NCBI RefSeq assembly: GCF_000732905.1 | Contig: NZ_CP007588.1 | Coordinates: 62,001-126,000 of the forward strand | Direction: 5' to 3' | Source of the DNA: Weissella tructae | GTDB lineage: Bacteria; Bacillota; Bacilli; Lactobacillales; Lactobacillaceae | DNA: 64,000 nt | Part shown: piece after piece, positions 57,030 to 64,000 of the stretch | How positions within the stretch are numbered: the stretch's first letter is position 1 | How the letters are laid out: the number at the start of each line of letters is the position of its first letter | Made by a program: the position numbers and the translations under genes | Notes under the pieces: model-generated | Database searches by the model: none | What the model was told of the DNA's origin: nothing | Seen by the model: the letters and a program-made list of their open reading frames with translations, nothing else

Positions 57030-57809
57030 ATGGCAGAAGAAATGCAAACAATCAACAATGCGCCTCTATTGGCAGCGTTGGAAGCACTACGAGTAAATCA
57101 AAATGAACAAACTGACCAAGCCTACACACAAGCATTGTTGGAAGCGCAATTTATTGCACCAGTAAACTATAAGCAAGCACCTAAGCAAAACGATGCGGGT
57201 GAATTAGAAATGCCTGAAGGGGCAGAAATTGCATTAGTAACGCTAGTCGCTGGTGAAGGTGAAGAAGTATTCCCTATTTTTACAGATATGGATGCTTTTA
57301 ATGCCCAACCAGAAACAGATGGGGCACAAAAGATTCACCCATGGGTGATGTCAATTTCTGATTACTTCCCGTTGATTCTAAACGAAGCTAATCCTAAGAT
57401 TGTGGGAATGGCGTTAAATCCATTTAGCGATGGTATGCCTATTTCTCGTGACAACGTTGAATACTTAGCAGCAATGAGCGAAGCCCTACAAGGTGGTCAA
57501 GTTGAAGTGAAGTCAGGTGATGATGTTGCGTCTAACGAATTACGTTATGAATTGATTGGATTTGGGGATGATCATCCTGAAGCAATTAATAAGATGACGC
57601 TTTTGCGTTTGGTGACAGAAACAGAAGGGCAATACTTGTTGGTTGTCGGTGGTGAAGATGAAGCCGCTGTTTCAATGTTGTATCCAGAATTGGAAGCCAT
57701 TTTTGAAGAATATGCAGGCGAAGAAGGGCCAGCATTTAGTTTGATGATGGAACAAAATTTTGATGCTGATTTGTCAGAATTTACAGCATTGTACAACCGT
57801 GAAGGTTAA
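57030..57809 (+). CDS. SseB-family protein
   Basis: 259 residues, soluble and acidic. The N-terminal half (LLAALEALRVNQ, VTLVAGEGEEVFPIFTDMDAF, PWVMSISDYFPLI) fits the SseB domain; the second half is a further alpha/beta domain seen in Lactobacillaceae homologues. Function is unknown. It lies 18 bases after ispE and 18 before the reductase, so it is part of the same unit. Confidence 0.78.
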   Translation: MAEEMQTINNAPLLAALEALRVNQNEQTDQAYTQALLEAQFIAPVNYKQAPKQNDAGELEMPEGAEIALVTLVAGEGEEVFPIFTDMDAFNAQPETDGAQKIHPWVMSISDYFPLILNEANPKIVGMALNPFSDGMPISRDNVEYLAAMSEALQGGQVEVKSGDDVASNELRYELIGFGDDHPEAINKMTLLRLVTETEGQYLLVVGGEDEAAVSMLYPELEAIFEEYAGEEGPAFSLMMEQNFDADLSEFTALYNREG

Positions 57810-57827
57810 TTTTGAAAGGACATTTGC

Positions 57828-58817
57828 ATGCGTGATGTGACAATTGTAGGTGCAGGACCTGTAGGTCTATTTACAGCGTTTTATGCAGGTTTACGTGAAC
57901 TAGACGTTGTATTGTTAGATAGTTTGGAGATGGTCGGGGGGCAAGTAGCGAGCTTGTATCCACATAAGCAAATCCTAGATATTGCAGGATTTCCAGCAAT
58001 AACGGGACTTGCCTTAATTGAACAACTCACACAACAAATGACGCAATTACCTGTAGATGTACAGTTGAATACAACCGTGGAAGATATTGTGCCAAATTCT
58101 GATGGATTTATGATTAAGACGAATCAAGGCGAATTTGAAACAAAGAAGGTCATTATGGCGACGGGTGGTGGTGCTTTTGAACCAAGAACGTTACCCATTG
58201 AGATACCGGATTCAGAGGCAGTGCACTACTATGTCAGTGACCCTGCTCGTTTTACCAATCGCCATGTGCTAGTTGCGGGCGGTGGGGATGCTGCGTTGGA
58301 TACCGCGTTGGCTTTAACTGAGGTTACGAAGCAGGTTACTTTGACACATCGTCGGGCTAATTTCCGAGCGTTAGAACACACCGTAAGTCAAGTTGCTGCA
58401 TCAGCAATTGACGTGCAAACGCCGTTCAATATTTTGTCTGTCGAAGAATTGAGCGATGGTAAGTTGTCAGTAATCTTAGAAGAATTCCGTGGTGATGTGA
58501 AGCAAGAGTTGATTGTTGATGATTTAATCATTAATTACGGTTTTCAATCCGACCATCGTGAATTAACGGAATGGGCCATTCATCCTGAACAAGACCGTCA
58601 GCAATTTATTGTTGATCGTCAGATGATGACGAGTGTCTCTGGTGTGTATGCAGTAGGAGATATTGCAGGATATGCTGGTAAAGCGGCTCTTATGGCCACT
58701 GGCTTTGGTGAAGGACCGTTGGCGATTAATGCGATTATGCAACAACTAAAACCGGAAGATGCCGTGCCGATGCACTCATCTAGCGTACGTCTTGAAAATG
58801 GTCATGTTGCAAAGTGA
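57828..58817 (+). CDS. Ferredoxin/flavodoxin-NADP reductase (thioredoxin-reductase-like)
   Basis: 329 residues. FAD site VGAGPVGLFTAF at the N-terminus, MVGGQVASLYPHKQILD, a second nucleotide site VAGGGDAALDTALAL, and VYAVGDIAGYAGK near the end. No CxxC pair is present, which separates it from thioredoxin reductase. It moves electrons between NADPH and ferredoxin or flavodoxin. Confidence 0.92.
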   Translation: MRDVTIVGAGPVGLFTAFYAGLRELDVVLLDSLEMVGGQVASLYPHKQILDIAGFPAITGLALIEQLTQQMTQLPVDVQLNTTVEDIVPNSDGFMIKTNQGEFETKKVIMATGGGAFEPRTLPIEIPDSEAVHYYVSDPARFTNRHVLVAGGGDAALDTALALTEVTKQVTLTHRRANFRALEHTVSQVAASAIDVQTPFNILSVEELSDGKLSVILEEFRGDVKQELIVDDLIINYGFQSDHRELTEWAIHPEQDRQQFIVDRQMMTSVSGVYAVGDIAGYAGKAALMATGFGEGPLAINAIMQQLKPEDAVPMHSSSVRLENGHVAK

Positions 58818-58844
58818 TGAAATTGGCTAGCTTGTGACTGGTTG

Positions 58845-58862
58845 AACAGACGGTAATCTGTT
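58845..58862. promoter_or_regulatory. Inverted repeat over the likely gpmA promoter
   Basis: AACAGA and TCTGTT flank CGGTAA and the right arm touches TATAAT (58861-58866). It could be an operator; no regulator is assigned. Confidence 0.35.
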
Positions 58863-58903
58863 ATAATTAAAAAGATAAAATTTATATAAAAGAGGTAGCG
58901 ATA

Positions 58904-59620
58904 ATGGCTAAGTTAGTTATGATCCGTCACGGACAAAGTGAATGGAACGCAAAGAACCTATTTAACGGATGGGTAGACACAAAGTTGAGCCCTGTTGGAA
59001 TCGAACAAGCAAAGACTGCTGGTAAGATGTTGGCAGAAGCTGGTATTGATTTTGATCAAGCGTACACATCAGTTTTGACACGTGCGATTGAAACATTGGA
59101 TTTGACATTGTTCGAAGCTGGACAAATGTTTATTCCAGAAGAAAAGTCATGGCGCTTGAACGAACGTAACTACGGTGCGTTGCAAGGATTGAACAAGGCA
59201 GATGCTGCTGAAAAGTTCGGTGCTGACCAAGTTTTGCAATGGCGTCGTTCATACGATGTTTTGCCACCACTTCTAGAATCAGCTGAAGAAACAGTTGAAG
59301 TTGAAGGGCAAACTTACGCATCATACGACCGTCGTTACGCTGAAGTAGCTGCTGAAGAATTGCCATTGGGTGAAAACTTGAAGGTTACTTTGGAACGTGT
59401 TATGCCATTCTGGAACGAAAAGATTTCTGCAGACTTGAAGGCTGGTAAGAACGTTGTGATTGCTGCCCACGGAAACTCACTTCGTGCATTGGCAAAGCAT
59501 ATCGAACAAATTTCAGACGAAGACATTCTAGGTCTTGAAATTGCGAACGCACAACCAATCATCTACGACTTCGATGGTGACTTGAACGTGCTTTCAAAGG
59601 ATATTTTGACAGCCGAATAA
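58904..59620 (+). CDS. gpmA: 2,3-bisphosphoglycerate-dependent phosphoglycerate mutase
   Basis: 238 residues. Glycolytic mutase (3-phosphoglycerate to 2-phosphoglycerate). The phosphohistidine is H9 in IRHGQSEWN, and the second histidine H189 lies in AHGNSLRAL. AGAGGTAG precedes the ATG. It has its own promoter and terminator. Confidence 0.97.
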   Translation: MAKLVMIRHGQSEWNAKNLFNGWVDTKLSPVGIEQAKTAGKMLAEAGIDFDQAYTSVLTRAIETLDLTLFEAGQMFIPEEKSWRLNERNYGALQGLNKADAAEKFGADQVLQWRRSYDVLPPLLESAEETVEVEGQTYASYDRRYAEVAAEELPLGENLKVTLERVMPFWNEKISADLKAGKNVVIAAHGNSLRALAKHIEQISDEDILGLEIANAQPIIYDFDGDLNVLSKDILTAE

Positions 59621-59626
59621 TTTTTT

Positions 59627-59658
59627 AAAAAGCATACCCATTTTGGGTATGCTTTTTT
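59627..59658 (+). terminator. Terminator after gpmA
   Basis: AAAAAGCATACCCA/TGGGTATGCTTTTT with a TTT loop. Confidence 0.92.
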
Positions 59659-59750
59659 GTTTATATAAGGTTTCAATGGTAGAATAATAAGGATAGTGTT
59701 GGCTATGCATAAGCAACAGCCAAACAAATTGACATGAATGGTGGAGTAGG

Positions 59751-60812
59751 ATGTTGGAAAATAAAGTAAAAGTAAATGGTGAATTTCTGACAAAGCGCTA
59801 TGAAATGGCTCCAACACGCGCTGATAAAGTGAAGGCACTTTTGCTGGGGAAAACATACCCTAATTTTTGGGCTTTACGTGGGATTGATTTCCAAGCGATG
59901 GCAGGGGAGAGTGTTGCCGTTATTGGAACGAACGGATCTGGAAAATCTACGCTGATGAACATTATTTCAGGGGCAACCGATGCAACAACGGGTGGTTTCT
60001 CTGTTGATGGTGTCGTGTCTTTGATTGCGGTACAGACTGGGCTAAAAGGTGACTTATCTGGTCGTGTAAATATTCGCATGAAAGGTTTGATGATGGGGAT
60101 GTCTGAGGCAGAGATTGATGCAAAGACAGACGACATTATTGCGTTTTCAGAATTAGGTGTTTTTATTGATCAACCGGTTAAAACGTACTCAAGTGGGATG
60201 CGTTCAAAATTGGGATTTTCTATCTCAGTTCATTCTAATCCAGATGTTTTGATTGTGGATGAAGCGTTATCTGTTGGAGATGCAACTTTTACACGAAAGT
60301 CATTGGACAAAATGAAAGACTTTCAAAAGCAAGGAAAAACGATTTTCTTTGTTAGTCATTCATTGGGACAAGTACGTGAGATGGCCGACAAAGTACTGTG
60401 GATTGAACGTGGTGAAGTAAAGCAATTTGGCCCCACTGCAGATGTGTTACGTGCATATGGCGAATTTGTGGATGCCAATAAAAAAATGTCAAATGTAGAG
60501 CGTAAATTATTGCAAACGACAGAACGCTACGAACAAACCAACTTTACTTTGGATAATTTAATGACCAAAGAAATGTTAATGAATGGTGCCAAAACGCGTG
60601 CTGAAAAGAAAGAAATTGAACAACGCTCAAAGTTAATCAATGAACCTGATGGAATGTCTTGGCAGGGATGGTTAGGTCTAGGATTAGGAATCGGAATATT
60701 AGTTCTGATGGCATTTATGCTTATCTTGCAGTTGTCAATTTCAGATGTATTAACAAATCCAAGTCGGTTGATAACTGATTGGGGAAATATTCGAACATTA
60801 AGCGCACGTTAA
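59751..60812 (+). CDS. tagH: Teichoic acid export ATP-binding protein TagH
   Basis: 353 residues. ABC ATPase part (1-245) with Walker A GTNGSGKST (59-67), signature TYSSGMRSK and Walker B VLIVDEALSVGD. A charged coiled coil and then one membrane helix (about 305-325) with an outside tail follow; this C-terminal extension is typical of TagH. It exports wall teichoic acid polymers with TagG. Confidence 0.93.
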   Translation: MLENKVKVNGEFLTKRYEMAPTRADKVKALLLGKTYPNFWALRGIDFQAMAGESVAVIGTNGSGKSTLMNIISGATDATTGGFSVDGVVSLIAVQTGLKGDLSGRVNIRMKGLMMGMSEAEIDAKTDDIIAFSELGVFIDQPVKTYSSGMRSKLGFSISVHSNPDVLIVDEALSVGDATFTRKSLDKMKDFQKQGKTIFFVSHSLGQVREMADKVLWIERGEVKQFGPTADVLRAYGEFVDANKKMSNVERKLLQTTERYEQTNFTLDNLMTKEMLMNGAKTRAEKKEIEQRSKLINEPDGMSWQGWLGLGLGIGILVLMAFMLILQLSISDVLTNPSRLITDWGNIRTLSAR

Positions 60813-60840
60813 TTGTGCCAGAGAAGTAGGAGATAGATTA

Positions 60841-61647
60841 GTGCAAAATGTGAAGAAATTTATACAAGAAATCATGGCTAATCGGGTAGTAAGTCACCGT
60901 TTAGCCCGATTTAATGTAGATAATAAATGGGCGAATAGTTATTTAGGCGATTTTTGGGACTACCTGGAGCCGATGTTGTTTATCGCGACTTATTTTTTGG
61001 TTTTTGGTTTAGGGTTCTATCAAGGAAGTGTTTCAGGGCAACCATATTTATTGTGGTTAATCACCGCTATTATCCCCTGGTTTTACATCCAAGGTGTATT
61101 TAATCGTGGATTAACAAGTGTTAAAGATCAGGTCAAAACTTTATCTAAAACACGTTTTCCGTTTAGTATCGCTGTGATTATCCCAATGATTGAAGAATTT
61201 CGTCGATATGTTGTCATGACAATTGGATTTGTAGGGATTCTGTTAATCTATGGATACCATCCATCTATTTATTGGTTACAATTTCTTTATGCCGTTTTTG
61301 CAATGGTTATGATGTTAATAGCGATGAATTTAATTAATTCAACTTTAACTATCCTGATCCCGGATTATAAAGCGGCCATGAGTGCCTTGTTCCGGTTGAT
61401 TTTTTACTCATCAGGGGTGATTGTAAATTTGAATTCAGATTCTATGCCGTATATCGTTACAGCTGTTTTGAAATTGTCACCATTTAATTATGTTGTTAAT
61501 ACATTTCGAGATACATTTTTGTATCACCAATGGTTTTGGGAAACACCAGGATATACCCTGTTTTTCTGGGGCCTAGTTGCATTGATGATGTTTGTGGGTG
61601 CATTTATGCATATCCGCTTCCGAGGGTCATTTACAGAACTTGTCTAA
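60841..61647 (+). CDS. tagG: Teichoic acid export permease TagG
   Basis: 268 residues from a GTG. ABC-2 type permease with about six membrane helices; NSYLGDFWDYLEPML is the typical cytoplasmic start and LSPFNYVVNTFRDTFLY the typical late segment. Directly after tagH and before the unrecognised 589-residue gene. Confidence 0.93.
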   Translation: MQNVKKFIQEIMANRVVSHRLARFNVDNKWANSYLGDFWDYLEPMLFIATYFLVFGLGFYQGSVSGQPYLLWLITAIIPWFYIQGVFNRGLTSVKDQVKTLSKTRFPFSIAVIIPMIEEFRRYVVMTIGFVGILLIYGYHPSIYWLQFLYAVFAMVMMLIAMNLINSTLTILIPDYKAAMSALFRLIFYSSGVIVNLNSDSMPYIVTAVLKLSPFNYVVNTFRDTFLYHQWFWETPGYTLFFWGLVALMMFVGAFMHIRFRGSFTELV

Positions 61648-61678
61648 AGACATGGTGTTTTCATAGAAAGGAACAATG

Positions 61679-63448
61679 ATGAAAGCTGATTTACGTGTTG
61701 AAATGGGGACTCACGTACTTACTTTAAAGAGCTCACGCATGCTGGAAAACTTACGTATCAGCATGAAAAAGCGAGAGCTTGATTGGTTATGTGAAACGTC
61801 AGGCAACGAATTTATCTATACGTTAAGTTATGACCAAATTGGTGCCTTCTTTGAAGGACAAAAAATGGAAATGGCAACGATTAGTTATCAAGATGATGGT
61901 CAATGGACCATGTTATCTGTGAATGATTTCAATATGACATTCGGTGAGACGCTAACGCACGTTTTTGAAAATAATAAAATTTCAATGTACGTCAGTATGT
62001 TAGCAACTCTCCGAGTAGGCTGGAATTGGTTTGGTGCTACGGCAGCATTGACTGACCAACGAAAAATCCAACATTACGAAATGACATCAGAAGGTCTTTT
62101 GATTGATTTTATGATTGAGACACGCTATTTCAAACCAGTGTGTGTGGATGTCGTGGCGGTGGGAGAGTTACTGGATGCACCCATACGTTATGCTGTTAAG
62201 GATATTCAAAGTAGTAAAGTGTCTGCAGAAAAATATGTGAATACGTTGAAAGTACTTGTTCCTGAACGCGATTTAGATATGATGCGCCAAAAAGTATCAC
62301 AATTTGAATTAGTACAAAAAAAACTTCAGTTCAAATTTAATATTGTCCTTTCCGAGTATCCTCTTAGCAAAGAAACGCAGGCTTGGACCATTGATGAGAA
62401 TGTAATCTTGGAAAATCCATTAATTGGAACATCTATTGATGACAAGAAGGTACTAAGTTTTGCGAGTTCCTTGTCTAACGATGGCAATCTTGTGTTTATG
62501 CCAAGTGTGGTAGCCCATGATGAATTTGAAAAGCAACGTCAGTGGTTGTTGAATAATCATGGAAAAATTGAGACGAATAAAATTGTGTTAGTTGACCAAG
62601 GGTCGGAAAACGGCCGCACAGAGATTAGAGAATTATTTAAGTCATTGATTGCGCTGGGACATCAGAATGTTTATTTGATTACGGATGATCAATTTAAGGT
62701 AATATGGACGCAATCGGAATTACCATATGTCGTTTACAGTCACACCATGGCACACTTGGAGTTATATCCAGAGATTAAAACCGTCATTTGGTCTGATACC
62801 CCCCGTAGTTTAGTACCTTTAGGTGCGCAAAAAATGAAGAAGTTACCAGAAATAAAGCAACATATGTACCTTGTTTTTGATTTGGAATCACAAATCAAAG
62901 ATGAAGGGTTCAATCCGGTAATGACAGATGGTGTCCATTTTATCGTTGGAAACAAGCAGACTAAGCATTTAGTTAAACAAGTATATCCTAATGCGAAGAA
63001 AATTCATCTGACAGGCCTACCATCATATTCAAAACTAGAAAAAAACAATCCAATGATTCAATCTAGCGGGATTGGGCTGTCTGTGACGACTGAAATGGCG
63101 GAACTACTTCGAAATGTTAATTCTGAAATAATCTTTAGCACAGTCAAAGAGCGTGATAATTTGAGGCAATATCATGTTATTTTAACGGATAACTATGTAG
63201 TGGCTAAAAAAGCTAGTGTTTTGGGTGTTCCAGTAGTTTATATTGATAGTGCCTTAACAGCTGAAACTGTGGATCATTTTTATCGTTTATCAGGTCCTGT
63301 TATTCGTGATATTCAAACTGGATGGCCAATTCTACGTGAAGTATTTTCGGAGGCCTTTGATTTTAAGCCGTATATTACACATGCGCAAAATAATTTGAAT
63401 GAATTCCATGATGATAACGCATCACAACGTATCTCAGAAATTTTGTGA
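61679..63448 (+). CDS. Unrecognised 589-residue protein of the tagHG cluster
   Basis: Soluble, no signal or membrane segment. I do not recognise the first 240 residues. The second half (about 255-560) has an alternating helix/strand layout and stretches such as VLVDQGSENGRTEIRELF, YVVYSHTMAHLELYP and YHVILTDNYVVAKKASVLGVP that look like a GT-B glycosyltransferase or TagB/TagF-like fold, without clear catalytic residues. Placement after tagHG suggests a wall-polymer role. ATG at 61679 is preferred over 61676 because AGAAAGGA is better spaced. Confidence 0.7.
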   Translation: MKADLRVEMGTHVLTLKSSRMLENLRISMKKRELDWLCETSGNEFIYTLSYDQIGAFFEGQKMEMATISYQDDGQWTMLSVNDFNMTFGETLTHVFENNKISMYVSMLATLRVGWNWFGATAALTDQRKIQHYEMTSEGLLIDFMIETRYFKPVCVDVVAVGELLDAPIRYAVKDIQSSKVSAEKYVNTLKVLVPERDLDMMRQKVSQFELVQKKLQFKFNIVLSEYPLSKETQAWTIDENVILENPLIGTSIDDKKVLSFASSLSNDGNLVFMPSVVAHDEFEKQRQWLLNNHGKIETNKIVLVDQGSENGRTEIRELFKSLIALGHQNVYLITDDQFKVIWTQSELPYVVYSHTMAHLELYPEIKTVIWSDTPRSLVPLGAQKMKKLPEIKQHMYLVFDLESQIKDEGFNPVMTDGVHFIVGNKQTKHLVKQVYPNAKKIHLTGLPSYSKLEKNNPMIQSSGIGLSVTTEMAELLRNVNSEIIFSTVKERDNLRQYHVILTDNYVVAKKASVLGVPVVYIDSALTAETVDHFYRLSGPVIRDIQTGWPILREVFSEAFDFKPYITHAQNNLNEFHDDNASQRISEIL

Positions 63449-63562
63449 ATCAATTGAAAAAATAATTTTTTTCAGGCTCATTTAATACTTGCCCCGTATA
63501 TTAATTATTCTGTATAGCCCATAAAACGGTTTGACGCTATGAGCGTAGAAATGAGGAATATA

Positions 63563-64000
63563 ATGGAGCAGTTTATTGAGACCGCAATCAGCCAATATGG
63601 TTACTTGGCCATTGCCCTTTTGATTACCCTAGAGAATGTGTTTCCACCGATTCCATCTGAATTAATTTTAACTTTTGCTGGATTTGTGACCTATTCAACT
63701 GACTTGTCAATTGTAGGGGCGGTGCTAGCAGCAACAGTTGGTGCTGTTTTAGGTGCGACGATTCTGTATTGGATTGGAACGTATCTAGACATGGAACGTT
63801 TAGAACAATTGGTTAATAGCCGCTTAGGACGTATTTTACGATTGCGTTTGGCTGATTTCCAAAAAGCAGAAGAACATTTCATGAAGCATGGACGTGCGGC
63901 GGTGTTCTTTGGTCGTTTCGTACCGATTGTGCGTAGCATGATTTCTGTTCCAGCAGGAATGACAGGGATGCCATTTGGTCGTTTCTTGATGTACACAACA
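63563..64000 (+). CDS. DedA family membrane protein, N-terminal part (partial)
   Basis: First 146 codons; runs off the right edge. Begins MEQFIETAISQYGYLAIALL and has the DedA hallmarks NVFPPIPSELIL near 27-38 and GRFVPIVRSMISVPAG near 117-132. DedA proteins are membrane flippases/scramblases for polyprenyl phosphates or phospholipids; the family is broad. TGAGGAA precedes the ATG. Confidence 0.9.
   Translation, partial: MEQFIETAISQYGYLAIALLITLENVFPPIPSELILTFAGFVTYSTDLSIVGAVLAATVGAVLGATILYWIGTYLDMERLEQLVNSRLGRILRLRLADFQKAEEHFMKHGRAAVFFGRFVPIVRSMISVPAGMTGMPFGRFLMYTT

Overview
The window looks like a stretch of chromosome from a heterofermentative lactic acid bacterium of the Lactobacillaceae. 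Weissella or a close relative is my best guess, from gene content, codon style and the Leuconostocaceae-like surface and transport proteins. This was judged by reading, not by a search. Almost every gene lies on the + strand. Several genes usually found near oriC are present (rpsF-ssb-rpsR, walRKHIJ-htrA, gdpP-rplI-dnaB), so the + strand is probably the leading strand close to the origin. No rRNA, insertion sequence, prophage or CRISPR array was seen.

Region by region: 1-62 is the start of a minus-strand glycerol kinase gene with a likely CcpA site. 304-3735 holds purR, glmU and prs (nucleotide and cell-wall precursor supply). 3816-5733 holds a UPF0637 gene and the rpsF-ssb-rpsR operon. 5734-6460 is gene-poor, with an 18-copy GAAGA microsatellite and two identical minus-strand tRNA-Lys(CTT) genes, each with its own promoter. 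6461-13490 is the WalRK cell-wall stress operon ending at htrA, with a leader or small RNA before htrA and a striking RNA with C-rich loops after it. 13745-20548 holds DUF1934, an HD hydrolase, a HAD phosphatase, rpoE, pyrG with its attenuator, and a murA whose catalytic Cys is replaced by Asp. 20771-28758 holds cshA, acpS-alr-mazF, helD, trpS and a Ppx/GppA phosphatase.

29212-34287 encodes two paralogous LPXTG-anchored adhesin-like proteins with acidic repeat stalks. 34473-38852 holds pepV, a secreted DUF1002 protein, a guanylate-kinase-like protein and two small envelope proteins. 39025-49577 is a transport block: a GlnQHMP-type amino-acid ABC transporter, then two OppA paralogues with OppBCDF. 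49682-53640 is gdpP-rplI-dnaB. The remainder holds an MFS exporter, a FUSC-type membrane protein, ispE, an SseB-like protein, ferredoxin-NADP reductase, gpmA, the teichoic-acid exporter tagHG with an unrecognised partner, and the start of a DedA gene.

Most of the window is ordinary housekeeping. The most unusual parts are: (i) the ~175-nt RNA downstream of htrA with four successive hairpins each showing a CCCC loop; (ii) the RNA leader with tandem terminators before htrA; (iii) the paired LPXTG proteins, whose 47- and 45-residue repeats look homologous but were amplified independently; (iv) the GAAGA microsatellite; (v) solute-binding proteins that all lack a lipobox cysteine; and (vi) the Cys-to-Asp MurA.
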